Of a stretch of DNA of 64,000 bases, positions 35,623 through 44,823 are shown piece after piece. Source of the DNA: Flavobacterium cupreum (GTDB lineage Bacteria; Bacteroidota; Bacteroidia; Flavobacteriales; Flavobacteriaceae). Location of the stretch: the NCBI RefSeq assembly GCF_003996965.1, contig NZ_QWDM01000004.1:261527-325526 (forward strand). Direction: 5' to 3'. Each line of letters begins with the position of its first letter. Position 1 is the stretch's first letter. A program made the translations under genes and the position numbers. A model generated the notes under the pieces. That model had not been told where the DNA came from. It searched no databases and saw nothing but the letters and a program-made list of their open reading frames with translations.

Positions 35623-36438
35623 ATGAGCAGAACGTTGCGCCATTTTTTATTTATTCTTTTTATTGGCTGTTGCTCCCCGGTTATTTTGGCACAAAATCAA
35701 AAATCAAAACCTGATGCTATTTCCCGTTTTAACACAGATGCAGATGAATTTTCAGGGTATGACTCCTTTGGATATTGCTACCTCATCAAAAATAATGTTT
35801 TTCGAAAAGTAAAAGGAAATGAAACTTTTGAATATAAAAGTGTTTCACTTGGAAACATCACGAAAGTCGATTTGCAAAACCCGCTTAAAATTGTATTGTT
35901 TTATGAGGATTTCAACAGCGTTGTCCTACTCGACAATCAATTGAATAAAATTACGGAGATTAATTTTTCCCAAAACAATATCCCAATCGTAGTTACGTTT
36001 ATTGGTATGTCGACACAAAATCAGCTTTGGGTTTACAATTCCCTAAACCAGCAGATTGGGCTTTTCGATTATCTCAAAAATGAATATAAAACAGTATCCA
36101 CTCCCCTAACGGAAACCATTAAGTATTACCAAACCGATTTTAATACTTTTTACTGGATCGACAAGAAAAACAACTGGTTCTCGTGCGACATTTTTGGAAA
36201 AACAACTGCGTTAGGAAAAGTACCGGATTTTGATAAAATAGAAATTATGAATACGCACCAGTACATTTTCAGCAAGGGTGGTTTTTTGTTTTTTAAAGAC
36301 ATTTCTGATACAAATTCGAACACAATTTCTGAAATAGAAATTTTAGAAAAAACCTTTGATAAATTCTGTTACAAAGACCAAATTTTATCTATTTTTACAG
36401 CTAAAGAAATCACAAATTATAAAATCGTAACACCGTAA
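35623..36438 (+). CDS. exported hypothetical protein upstream of deoxynucleoside kinase
   Basis: 271 residues from ATG at 35623 (MSRTLRHFLFILFIGCC, signal peptide). An upstream GTG at 35581 is open but overlaps promoter-like sequence (TAGTTTTTG, TAATTTGG). The body has repeated WxD/N and aromatic blade-like segments (NQLWVYNSLNQQIGLFDY, TFYWIDKKNNWFSCDIFG), compatible with a small beta-propeller. The stop codon overlaps the next start by 1 bp (TAATG), so it is coupled to the kinase gene. Function unknown. Confidence 0.8.
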   Translation: MSRTLRHFLFILFIGCCSPVILAQNQKSKPDAISRFNTDADEFSGYDSFGYCYLIKNNVFRKVKGNETFEYKSVSLGNITKVDLQNPLKIVLFYEDFNSVVLLDNQLNKITEINFSQNNIPIVVTFIGMSTQNQLWVYNSLNQQIGLFDYLKNEYKTVSTPLTETIKYYQTDFNTFYWIDKKNNWFSCDIFGKTTALGKVPDFDKIEIMNTHQYIFSKGGFLFFKDISDTNSNTISEIEILEKTFDKFCYKDQILSIFTAKEITNYKIVTP

Positions 36439-37052
36439 TGCACATAGCAATAGCAGGAAATATAGGGGCAGGAAAAACAACTTTAACTAAATTATTAGCC
36501 AAGCATTTTAGGTGGGAGCCTCATTATGAAGATGTGGTTGACAACCCCTATCTTGATGATTTCTATCATCAGATGGAACGCTGGTCCTTTAATTTACAGA
36601 TTTATTTCCTGAACAGCCGTTTCCGTCAGGTACTGCAGATTCGTGAAAGCGGAAAAAAAATTGTTCAGGACAGAACCATTTACGAGGACGCCCATATTTT
36701 TGCGCCCAACTTATATTCGATGGGATTAATGACAAGCCGTGATTTCGAAAATTACACTTCTTTGTTCGAATTAATGGAATCTTTGGTAAAAGCTCCGGAC
36801 TTATTAATTTACTTAAGAAGTTCTATTCCAAATCTTGTAGGTCAGATTCACAAACGCGGTCGTGAGTATGAAAACTCTATTTCAATCGAGTACCTGAGCC
36901 GCCTGAACGAAAGATACGAAGCCTGGATTCAGACGTATACCAAAGGAAAATTATTGATAATTGACGTAGACAATATCAATTTTGTGGACAATCCGGAAGA
37001 CTTAGGGAACATCATCAACAGAATTGATGCTGAACTAAACGGATTGTTTTAG
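36438..37052 (+). CDS. deoxynucleoside kinase
   Basis: 204 residues of the dNK family (deoxyadenosine/deoxyguanosine/deoxycytidine kinase type), phosphorylating salvaged deoxynucleosides. MHIAIAGNIGAGKTTL holds the P-loop (GNIGAGKTT). The substrate and catalytic segment is YEDVVDNPYLDDFY. IVQDRTIYEDAHIFA holds the DR[ST] motif, and KRGREYENSI is the LID region. The start overlaps the previous stop by 1 bp. Nucleoside specificity cannot be assigned. Confidence 0.92.
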   Translation: MHIAIAGNIGAGKTTLTKLLAKHFRWEPHYEDVVDNPYLDDFYHQMERWSFNLQIYFLNSRFRQVLQIRESGKKIVQDRTIYEDAHIFAPNLYSMGLMTSRDFENYTSLFELMESLVKAPDLLIYLRSSIPNLVGQIHKRGREYENSISIEYLSRLNERYEAWIQTYTKGKLLIIDVDNINFVDNPEDLGNIINRIDAELNGLF

Positions 37053-37079
37053 AAACACGGATTTTTATACGATATAAAG

Positions 37080-37107
37080 AATGCCTCTAAAGATAATTAG
37101 AGGCATT
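37080..37107 (+). terminator. terminator of the deoxynucleoside kinase transcript
   Basis: 11-bp stem AATGCCTCTAA / TTAGAGGCATT, 6-nt loop, U5 tract. The same stem recurs at 37402-37431. Confidence 0.85.
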
Positions 37108-37221
37108 TTTATTTTAAGAACATTTGCTAACCTGTTTTAATTTGACAAATGTTTTTAAAATGTAATTAATTTCCTATTTTTACACAGGCAAAATAGTTTC
37201 CTAATTTTAAAAATTGATAAA

Positions 37222-37401
37222 ATGAAGATCAACGCCATTAAAACAGAAAAAGATTATGATCTGGCATTAGAAAGAGTGAATGCTCTTTTCGAGGCTAAAC
37301 CTGAGACTAATGAATTCAGGGAATTAGAAGAATTAATAACTCTAATCGAAAAATATGAGGAAATTAATTATCCGATTCCGGAACCCAATCAAAATCAATA
37401 A
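37222..37401 (+). CDS. HigA-type antitoxin N-terminal fragment, no HTH
   Basis: 59 residues beginning MKINAIKTEKDYDLALERVN and ending near YPIPEPNQNQ. The pattern (I-K-T-E-x-D-Y-x-x-A-L-x-R, then ELEELITLIEKYEEINYPIP) is that of the N-terminal extension of HigA antitoxins, which normally continues into DPIEAIKFRM and an XRE domain. Here a stop follows directly, with no HTH and no higB toxin beside it. It could be a decayed antitoxin or a functional stand-alone module. It is bracketed by two terminators with the same stem. Confidence 0.75.
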   Translation: MKINAIKTEKDYDLALERVNALFEAKPETNEFRELEELITLIEKYEEINYPIPEPNQNQ

Positions 37402-37431
37402 AAAATGCCTCTAAAAACTTAGAGGCATTTT
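37402..37431 (+). terminator. terminator after the HigA-like fragment
   Basis: 13-bp stem AAAATGCCTCTAA / TTAGAGGCATTTT with a 4-nt loop and U tract, starting directly at the stop codon. It is symmetrical and can also serve the convergent hppA gene. Confidence 0.85.
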
Positions 37432-37454
37432 TTTATGGATAATTAGCAGCAATT

Positions 37455-40004
37455 TTATTTCGCTGCTTCAATTTTTGCTTTTACTTCAGCTTCAGTACCT
37501 TCATAAACCTCCGTTGTTGTTTTACCGTTCTCCGTTTTGGTCACAGTTCCCACAGTAACGCCGTTAACGGTAGAGAGATTTACTTCCAGACGGTTTTTTT
37601 CATATTTTGTTGTATCAAAACAATCTGTTTTTTGGTGTACATATTTACCGTTTGCATCGTAATGCGCCAGGCATTTTGCTGTTTCTTCAGCGGTACAGCC
37701 TTTTTCTTTGCACATTTTAATGCATTCTTCTTTGGTCATTCCGGACAAATCTCCACATTTGGAAACACCACCGGCATGCATTTCAGTTTTGGCACAACAA
37801 GAAGCTTTGTCAGTCATAGCCAGAGCAGAATGACCTTCCCCTAAAATAGGTGCGATTACCAAACCAATCAAACAAGTTAATTTAATCAGGATATTCATAG
37901 ACGGACCCGAAGTATCTTTAAACGGATCTCCAACCGTATCACCCGTTACAGCTGCTTTATGCGCATCGGAACCTTTGTAGGTCATTTCGCCATTGATCAG
38001 AACTCCTGCTTCAAAAGATTTTTTAGCATTGTCCCAGGCTCCTCCGGCATTGTTTTGGAAAACAGCCCAAAGTACACCCGAAACGGTAACACCAGCCATA
38101 TATCCACCTAACATTTCAGCGATTAGCTGATTATTGTCTGCGTAAACCAATTTTCCTAACAGCACAATGGCAATTGGGAAACCAATAGTCAAAATTCCCG
38201 GCAGCATCATTTCGCGTAAAGCTGCTTTTGTCGAAATTTCAACACATTTTCCATATTCCGGTTTTCCGGTTCCTTCCATAATTCCGGGGATTTCCTTAAA
38301 CTGACGACGAACTTCGTACACCATGTCCATAGCTGCTTTTCCAACAGAATTCATAGCCAAAGCAGAGAACACTACAGGAATCATTCCACCGACAAATAAC
38401 ATCGCTAAAACAGGTGCTTTAAAGATATTGATCCCGTCAATTCCCGTAAAGGTTACATACGCGGCAAATAAAGCCAGCGAAGTTAAGGCTGCAGAAGCAA
38501 TCGCAAAACCTTTTCCGGTCGCTGCTGTTGTATTTCCTACAGAATCCAGAATATCGGTTCTGGTACGAACTTCTTTTGGCAATTCGCTCATTTCTGCGAT
38601 TCCTCCGGCATTATCTGAAATTGGCCCGAAAGCATCAATTGCCAATTGCATGGCCGTAGTTGCCATCATGGCCGAAGCTGCCAAAGCCACGCCATAGAAA
38701 CCTGCTAAAGCGTAAGAAATCCAGATGGCTGCTGCGAATAACAATACGGTTGGAAAAGTTGAAATCATTCCCGTCGCTAAACCTGCAATAACATTCGTAC
38801 CTGCTCCTGTTGATGATTTCTGAACAATAGCCATTACCGGTTTTGTACCCAAACCTGTATAATATTCCGTAACGGATGAAATGGCTCCACCCACTACCAG
38901 ACCAACTAAAGTGGCATAGAAAACACGCATGGAAGAAATCTGCTGTGCTCCTTCTCCGAAGAATTCCATTGTCATTACTTCAGGTAACATATAGCTGACC
39001 AAAAAGAAACAGGCAATTGCCGTTAAGACAATCGAAACCCAGTTTCCTATATTTAACGCTTTTTGTACTTGTGCTTCTTTGGCATTGTCATCTGATATTT
39101 TTACCAATGTAGTTCCGATAATTGAAAATAAAATTCCGAAACCGGCAATCGCCATTGGCAATAAAATTGGACCAATTCCTCCAAAAGCATCCTGGATATT
39201 TCCGCCCATATCTTTGATGACATAGTTTCCTAAAACCATAGCCGCTAAAACTGTTGCGACATACGAACCAAACAAATCGGCTCCCATACCTGCGACATCT
39301 CCTACATTATCTCCTACGTTATCTGCGATTGTTGCCGGGTTACGGGGATCGTCTTCGGGAATTCCGGCTTCGACCTTACCTACTAAATCGGCACCTACAT
39401 CGGCAGCCTTTGTATAAATTCCACCACCAACTCTGGCAAACAGCGCTATAGATTCAGCGCCAAGTGAAAATCCTGCCAATGTCTCTAACACTTTTGTCAT
39501 ATCTTCAGAGGAAGTCCAGACGCCATTCATGAATATCTGAAAGAAAACAATAAAGAAACCTGTCAGTCCTAAAACTGCTAAACCAGCAACGCCAAGTCCC
39601 ATTACGGTACCGCCTCCAAAAGAAACTTTTAGGGCCTGCGGTAAACTGGTACGGGCTGCCTGTGTTGTTCTGACGTTTGTTTTTGTGGCAATTTTCATTC
39701 CCATATTTCCTGCTAAAGCCGAAAAAAAAGCGCCAAAAATAAACGCTACTACTATTAATATATGTGTGGTGGGAACAATAAATGAAATTCCTGCCAAAAC
39801 TAAACTGGCCACGATTACGAAAAAAGTCAGCAATCGGTATTCTGCTTTTAAAAAGGCAAGTGCACCTTCGTAAATGTGATCTGAAATCTCTTTCATTTTG
39901 CCATCGCCGGCATCTTGTTTTAAAACCCAACTCCTTTTTATTCCCATGAAGAGTAATCCTAAAATTGCCATAACGATTGGCAAATAAATCATAAATGCAT
40001 TCAT
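37455..40004 (-). CDS. hppA: K+-dependent membrane pyrophosphatase with Cys-rich C-terminal extension
   Basis: 849 residues. The first 720 or so are a canonical ion-pumping membrane pyrophosphatase: [20 protein letters not shown] and [20 protein letters not shown] (Mg-PPi ligands) near residues 190-245, and [11 protein letters not shown] and [15 protein letters not shown] later. [10 protein letters not shown], with Ala where K+-independent enzymes have Lys, indicates the K+-dependent class, many of which pump Na+. After the last membrane span ([10 protein letters not shown]) there is an extra stretch of about 125 residues with eight cysteines ([19 protein letters not shown]) and a [19 protein letters not shown] tail. 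The pump end is normally close to residue 720. Confidence 0.95.
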   Translation of the reverse strand: MNAFMIYLPIVMAILGLLFMGIKRSWVLKQDAGDGKMKEISDHIYEGALAFLKAEYRLLTFFVIVASLVLAGISFIVPTTHILIVVAFIFGAFFSALAGNMGMKIATKTNVRTTQAARTSLPQALKVSFGGGTVMGLGVAGLAVLGLTGFFIVFFQIFMNGVWTSSEDMTKVLETLAGFSLGAESIALFARVGGGIYTKAADVGADLVGKVEAGIPEDDPRNPATIADNVGDNVGDVAGMGADLFGSYVATVLAAMVLGNYVIKDMGGNIQDAFGGIGPILLPMAIAGFGILFSIIGTTLVKISDDNAKEAQVQKALNIGNWVSIVLTAIACFFLVSYMLPEVMTMEFFGEGAQQISSMRVFYATLVGLVVGGAISSVTEYYTGLGTKPVMAIVQKSSTGAGTNVIAGLATGMISTFPTVLLFAAAIWISYALAGFYGVALAASAMMATTAMQLAIDAFGPISDNAGGIAEMSELPKEVRTRTDILDSVGNTTAATGKGFAIASAALTSLALFAAYVTFTGIDGINIFKAPVLAMLFVGGMIPVVFSALAMNSVGKAAMDMVYEVRRQFKEIPGIMEGTGKPEYGKCVEISTKAALREMMLPGILTIGFPIAIVLLGKLVYADNNQLIAEMLGGYMAGVTVSGVLWAVFQNNAGGAWDNAKKSFEAGVLINGEMTYKGSDAHKAAVTGDTVGDPFKDTSGPSMNILIKLTCLIGLVIAPILGEGHSALAMTDKASCCAKTEMHAGGVSKCGDLSGMTKEECIKMCKEKGCTAEETAKCLAHYDANGKYVHQKTDCFDTTKYEKNRLEVNLSTVNGVTVGTVTKTENGKTTTEVYEGTEAEVKAKIEAAK

Positions 40005-40060
40005 AATATATTAATGGTTTTTGGTTAATAGTCAACAAACTAACAAAACGAATTTAAACA

Positions 40061-40094
40061 AAAAAGCAATACTCCTGACGGAGTATTGCTTTTT
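40061..40094 (-). terminator. terminator between ppa and hppA
   Basis: 15-bp perfect stem AAAAAGCAATACTCC with its complement, TGAC loop, and U tracts on both strands. It lies 23 bp beyond the ppa gene end side and 57 bp before the hppA start, so it ends the readthrough into ppa's neighbour hppA only if ppa is transcribed first on the minus strand. Confidence 0.75.
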
Positions 40095-40116
40095 TTATAA
40101 AATAAGAGGCTTAAAA

Positions 40117-40647
40117 TTATTTAATACTAAATAATCCCTCTGGTTTGTTTTCGATATCGTTAAAACGCTTCGTACACTCGGCAATAATTGCAAATGCTTC
40201 GTTTACATCTCCCCAGCCTTCAACATCTACTTGTTTGTTTTCAAGATCTTTGTAAACCTGGAAGAAATGCTCGATTTCTTTCAATAAGTGGGCGTTTATA
40301 TCTGAAAGATCATTTAATGAATTCCAGATTGGATCTGAAACCGGTACACAGATAATTTTTTCGTCTGGTCCTTTGTCATCTGCCATATGGAAAACACCAA
40401 TTGGTTTTACTTCTATAACACATCCTGGAAAAGTTGGTTCGTTTATTAAAACCAATACATCAAGAGGATCACCGTCAAGAGCTAAAGTTTCAGGAATAAA
40501 TCCGTAATCAGCCGGGTACATCATTGAAGAGAATAACATTCTGTCAAAACGCATTCTTTTAATTTCAAAATCGTACTCGTATTTATTTCTGCTTCCTCTT
40601 GGTATTTCGATTAATACATCGAAAGTTGTTAGTTTGTCTGCGGTCAT
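40117..40647 (-). CDS. ppa: inorganic pyrophosphatase (family I)
   Basis: 176 residues. It hydrolyses cytosolic pyrophosphate. The signature DGDPLDVLVLINEPTFPG near residue 58 holds the metal-binding aspartates, preceded by YPADYGFIPETLAL. MADDKGPDEKIICVP near residue 95 and a later HFFQVYKDLE also match. It lies next to the membrane pyrophosphatase, so soluble and energy-conserving PPi disposal are encoded side by side. Confidence 0.95.
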   Translation of the reverse strand: MTADKLTTFDVLIEIPRGSRNKYEYDFEIKRMRFDRMLFSSMMYPADYGFIPETLALDGDPLDVLVLINEPTFPGCVIEVKPIGVFHMADDKGPDEKIICVPVSDPIWNSLNDLSDINAHLLKEIEHFFQVYKDLENKQVDVEGWGDVNEAFAIIAECTKRFNDIENKPEGLFSIK

Positions 40648-40757
40648 TTTTCTTTTTTATTATATCTTTAATTTCGGTTGCAAAAGTAACTAAAGAATCC
40701 TTTTTTACAATAAAAAAACCGGTTAAATGTCTGCTTTACGTTTTAAAAAACAATCAT

Positions 40758-41357
40758 TTAATAGGTAATTTTCCGATTTCGCTTATTTAAGTAATAATGC
40801 CATAGCAAATAGGTTGCATAAGAGCGATACGGACTCCATTGCTGTGCATGAATTTCCATTTCCTGTTTGTCATGAATATCCAGCAATTCTTTGATAGTAT
40901 TGATGACTGCAATATCCCCAAGGGGAATCAAATCGGGTTCCTGCAGACAAAACATCAGGTAGATATCAATCGTCCAATTGCCTATTCCTTTTAGTTTAAT
41001 GAGTTCTTCCCTGACCTGTTTTGCTGACTTTGTGGCCAAGCTTTCAATATCGAGCTCGTTACTTAAAACAGCATCTGCTAAAATTTTAATATATTTTGTC
41101 TTCTGACGGCTTACGCCAAGACTTCTAAATTCTTCGTCCGGCAAAACCGACATTGTTTCGGGATTACAAGTTGTGTATGCTTTTATTTTTAAGAATGTGG
41201 CTTTCGCAGAATCAATCGAAACCTGCTGCTCGAGTATTAGCAGTACCAAAGTTTCAAAACCCTGTGGACGTTTTGGGATTTGTGGTAATCCGTATTTTTC
41301 TATTATTTGAAGAAAAATTGGGCTTTTAGCAGCTAAATGATCGATTGCTTCTTGCAT
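40758..41357 (-). CDS. DNA-3-methyladenine glycosylase, AlkA/MAG-like HhH enzyme
   Basis: 199 residues of the helix-hairpin-helix glycosylase superfamily. FETLVLLILEQQVSIDSAKA opens the domain, and LIKLKGIGNWTIDIYLMFCL near residue 125 is the HhH motif. It continues to LIPLGDIAVINTIKEL, with the catalytic aspartate at the GD position. There is no Fe-S cluster loop. It removes alkylated purines in base-excision repair. The length is that of compact single-domain MAG proteins. Confidence 0.88.
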   Translation of the reverse strand: MQEAIDHLAAKSPIFLQIIEKYGLPQIPKRPQGFETLVLLILEQQVSIDSAKATFLKIKAYTTCNPETMSVLPDEEFRSLGVSRQKTKYIKILADAVLSNELDIESLATKSAKQVREELIKLKGIGNWTIDIYLMFCLQEPDLIPLGDIAVINTIKELLDIHDKQEMEIHAQQWSPYRSYATYLLWHYYLNKRNRKITY

Positions 41358-41412
41358 AACTTAGATTCAGGTGTCTACCAAAATTAAATAAAAAATCCTG
41401 CAAAAGGGGAAA

Positions 41413-42072
41413 AGTTTTTTTGCTCGCAAATTTGGCAGATTAAGCGGATTTTAAATGCTTAAAATGCAGATATAAGAAAATTAGAAACAGCAATATAAAA
41501 AATCTGCTTAATCTTCCGAATCTGCGGGAAAATTAAGCTACTTTAAATTAATCACGCAAGGGCGCAGAGTTTTTTTTTGCTCGCAGATTTGGCAGATGAC
41601 GCAGATTTTTAATTGTTTAATGCTTAAAATACAAATAAAAAAAAGTAAAAACAGTAATAAAAAATCTGTTTAATCAGGAAAATCTGCGAGAAATTAATCT
41701 GTGTTTAAATTAATCACGCAAAGACGCAAAGTTTTTTTTTGCTCGCAGATTTGGCAGATGACGCAGATTTTTAATTGTTTAATGCTTAAAATACAAATAA
41801 AAAAAAGTAATAAAAAATCTGCTTAATCAGGAAAATCTGCGAGAAATTAATCTGTGTTTAAATTAATCACGCAAAGACGCAAAGGCGCAAAGTTTTTTTT
41901 GCACGCAGATTTGGCAGATGACGCAGATTTTTAATGTTTAATGCTTAAAATACAGATATAAGAAAAATATAGAAACATCAATAAAAAAAAATCTGCCCAA
42001 TCTGCCGAATCTGCGAGAAATTAAGCTTTTATAAATTAATCGCGTAAGGAGGCAGAGTCGCCAAGTTTTTTT
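41413..42072. repeat. tandem array of four ~160-bp units with internal inverted repeats
   Basis: Units begin at the GCTCGCA/GCACGCA landmark at 41422, 41579, 41741 and 41901, so spacings are 157, 162 and 160 bp. Each unit starts CTCGCAGATTTGGCAGAT, has an AT-rich centre with TTTAATGCTTAAAATACA, and ends AATCTGCGAG, so its ends are imperfect inverted repeats of about 31 nt that can fold into a long hairpin. Spacers carry ATTAATCACGCAAAGACGCAAAG. Units 2 and 3 are nearly identical; 1 and 4 diverge. No coding region is visible in 41358-42254. Confidence 0.9.
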
Positions 42073-42181
42073 ATGCAGATTTAAAGGATTCTATCTTAAA
42101 ATACATAACCTGCGTTAATCCGTGTAATCCGCCAAATCCATGTAAAATAATCTAAACTCCTATCGTTAATCAGATATAAAC

Positions 42182-42230
42182 AAAAAACGCCAGGATGCAA
42201 GAAATAAAACCTGGCAACCTGGCGTTTTTT
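42182..42230 (-). terminator. terminator of the DUF5686 gene
   Basis: 13-bp stem AAAAAACGCCAGG / CCTGGCGTTTTTT with a 23-nt loop that holds a second CCTGGC copy. U tracts lie on both strands. It is 25 bp after the stop codon on the minus strand. Confidence 0.75.
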
Positions 42231-42254
42231 TATGAGATTTTTTTACTCTAAATA

Positions 42255-44756
42255 TTAAAAATAGAACCCGAAAGATCCCTTTACTGCAAATTTATTCGCA
42301 TCAGGATTATTTAAATAACTGCCTCTCCAGGAGAAATCAATACGGAATACTTTGAAGATATTTCCGATTCCTGCATTATATTCCCAGTATACATTTTCCG
42401 GTGCCACGTAAGGCTGGTCGGAAGCATTTATGGCTCTGTTGGCATTAGAAATGGTTCCATAAACTCCTTTTACTCCTACAAACTCTCTCCAGTTTAGTTT
42501 TCTCATAAACGGAATTCGGGCGAATAATCTTCCGCCGAAATCATGATTCCATTGTAGTGTTGTATACTGATCTGTAATGAATTCGTAGAAATTTAAATTA
42601 CTAAAGGTATTTTCTATCGTAAAATAAGTCTGATTTCCCGGAATTACGCTCATTAACCCCAACGGAATAGTCCCGAAAGTTTTTCCTGTTTCCAGAATAA
42701 TATTCGATCTTCCTAACGGCCCGATAATGATAGGCTGTTTATAAAACAACTGTATTTTTTCGTAAGCGAAATCGCTCTGCATCACCCCTTTAAGTCCATA
42801 GCTGAAATTAATAAAGAAGTGGCTGAAAGGACTGTCTACCAAATCACGTTCTACTCCAAAACCAATTGTTTTTCGTTTCGGCATAAGTTCAAACTGAACA
42901 TTGGCCTCAAACTGTTTTACTTCGCTTGCAACAACTCCTGCAGGATTTGCGGCAGTGGGCAGTGTGGTATAATAATCTAAACTAAACGTTGGCGATGCTG
43001 ATGCTAAGGTCCTGTATGAAATACCGGCCTGAACTACAAAGTTTTTAATCGGCTCCATTTCCACAGAAACATTGCTCAGATTAATATTGGTCAGTTTTCC
43101 GTTACTTCCCGTTGTAAACAAGGCAGAAGAAGCAAAACTTCGTCCTAAAATATCATTTGTTGTCGTTAAACTGGCACCGATCTGTTCGATGTCACGCCTG
43201 TTTCCTCCGGAAATAATAACGCGTTTTTGCTTATCGACCATCCATTTTCCGGATGCTCCGTATTTAAATTTATGATCATCAAAGCCATAAGCGGTATACG
43301 CCTGTACACGCCACGGATCATTTGGTCCGAAATAGGTTCGTCCGCCTACGCGTAAACGCAGACCTTCAACTTCATTGTAACCAAATGTGGAAAAAATTGG
43401 TCCGTAATCAAAGTTTTTAAATTCAACATAACCGCTTCCTAAAATAGAAACCAAACTATACAACTGCTTGAACCTTTTAACGGTTTGAAGGGTATCCAGC
43501 ATTTTATAAATGCCTGCTTCGTCCTTGTTCAGTTTTTCGAAACGATTCTCCTCCCAAAATTCAGGAGGCCGGTCATAGACCGCATTATCAATAAAATTGA
43601 CCTCTTCTTTATAAAACTTCTCCGGTTTCGGGATATTAAATTTATGATTTCGGAACAGGGTGGTTCGCTTACCGTAAACTCCTTTTGATTTTTCCTTTTT
43701 ATTCAGGGCAAAATCAGACATCATATAATCACGTGTCAATAGAAAAACAGAATCATTCTGTACCTCAAATTCCTGCTCGATATAAATATCCTTTACCCAG
43801 TTGATATTGGCGCTTTTAGTAACGCCCATATTTATTTTCTTGATGGCAAAAGTCGTATCGTTGACCCAGAAATCTCCTTTAAACGTCAGTTCGTTTTTAC
43901 GTCTCGGATAAAAAACAATGTTGTAACACCATTTTTTATCAATAAACGCACTGTCTTTCAACACATAATTGTAAACATCAATTCCTGTTCTTGAGAGCGG
44001 GCTCGTAAAACTCTTATCAAAAAATGTAAGGTGATTGTCGTAAATATTATAATCCGAATAAAGGTCTTTTACGAAAGCCAGAATTTGCTGATTTCCATTA
44101 AATCCTGATGTTTTACTCCCCGTAATATTCTCTTTTGTTTTTTTAAGTTTATTGTCGCCGTAAACATCATATACCGATTCGTTGATGAAAATCGGGAGGT
44201 ACGTTTTTCCGGTAACATCAGAAGTATCCACATGATCAAACACAAACTCCATTCCTTTGAAGAGTTTATTTTTCATGAAAGCACTGTCAATCGTATTCAT
44301 ATCGAATTCGACTTTTTCGTACTTCTGCATTTGATACTGATTGAACTGGTACAATCCGTTTTTACGCTTTCGTTCCCAGATTTTTCTCAGGATATCTAAG
44401 GCCGGATTGTTTTTCTTTGATGTTTTTCCGGTAAAAATTACAACTTCATTAAGTGCCTCGGCTTCACCCAAAACAATTTTAAAATCATAATTCACCGCTT
44501 TTTCCAAAGGAACTTCCTTGTCTGAAAATCCTGCAGAGGTAACCAGTAAGGCCGTATAAGTAATAGGCGATTCCAGATAAAAACGACCGTCCTCATTTGA
44601 AACAATTCCTGTATTGGAGCCTTTAAAAATCACATTAGCAAATGGAATCGGCTGATTGGATTTATCCAAAACAATTCCACTCACTTTAGTTTGTGCAGTA
44701 GCCATATTTGCAAATGCAAATACCAAAAAGAGGCTAAGTAAAATTAATCTTTTCAT
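42255..44756 (-). CDS. DUF5686 family outer membrane protein with carboxypeptidase-regulatory-like domain
   Basis: 833 residues. Signal peptide MKRLILLSLFLVFAFANMATAQ; CarboxypepD_reg-like domain (about 23-110; SGIVLDKSNQPIPFANVIFKG). The conserved DUF5686 region follows (RKIWERKRKNGLYQFNQYQMQ begins near residue 125), and a C-terminal barrel ends FAVKGSFGFYF. Members are predicted outer-membrane proteins of Bacteroidota with unknown substrate. It is downstream of pdhB with a strong terminator between, so likely its own unit. Confidence 0.88.
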   Translation of the reverse strand: MKRLILLSLFLVFAFANMATAQTKVSGIVLDKSNQPIPFANVIFKGSNTGIVSNEDGRFYLESPITYTALLVTSAGFSDKEVPLEKAVNYDFKIVLGEAEALNEVVIFTGKTSKKNNPALDILRKIWERKRKNGLYQFNQYQMQKYEKVEFDMNTIDSAFMKNKLFKGMEFVFDHVDTSDVTGKTYLPIFINESVYDVYGDNKLKKTKENITGSKTSGFNGNQQILAFVKDLYSDYNIYDNHLTFFDKSFTSPLSRTGIDVYNYVLKDSAFIDKKWCYNIVFYPRRKNELTFKGDFWVNDTTFAIKKINMGVTKSANINWVKDIYIEQEFEVQNDSVFLLTRDYMMSDFALNKKEKSKGVYGKRTTLFRNHKFNIPKPEKFYKEEVNFIDNAVYDRPPEFWEENRFEKLNKDEAGIYKMLDTLQTVKRFKQLYSLVSILGSGYVEFKNFDYGPIFSTFGYNEVEGLRLRVGGRTYFGPNDPWRVQAYTAYGFDDHKFKYGASGKWMVDKQKRVIISGGNRRDIEQIGASLTTTNDILGRSFASSALFTTGSNGKLTNINLSNVSVEMEPIKNFVVQAGISYRTLASASPTFSLDYYTTLPTAANPAGVVASEVKQFEANVQFELMPKRKTIGFGVERDLVDSPFSHFFINFSYGLKGVMQSDFAYEKIQLFYKQPIIIGPLGRSNIILETGKTFGTIPLGLMSVIPGNQTYFTIENTFSNLNFYEFITDQYTTLQWNHDFGGRLFARIPFMRKLNWREFVGVKGVYGTISNANRAINASDQPYVAPENVYWEYNAGIGNIFKVFRIDFSWRGSYLNNPDANKFAVKGSFGFYF

Positions 44757-44769
44757 AATCCGGCAAAAA

Positions 44770-44804
44770 AAAACTTCATCAATTAATATGACTGATGAAG
44801 TTTT
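44770..44804 (-). terminator. terminator of pdhB
   Basis: 12-bp stem AAAACTTCATCA / TGATGAAGTTTT, 11-nt loop, followed on the minus strand by a U-rich tract, 19 bp after the pdhB stop codon. Confidence 0.85.
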
Positions 44805-44823
44805 ATAAGTATTGTTGATTGAA

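Noticed and set aside
39505..40038. 177-codon open frame on the minus strand
   Set aside because: It overlaps the hppA N-terminal region in another frame, is rich in Arg/Phe/Cys and has no recognisable domain; hppA is unambiguous there.
41413..42072. Possible CRISPR array
   Set aside because: Units are about 160 bp, nearly identical throughout and internally inverted; there are no unique spacers and no cas genes.
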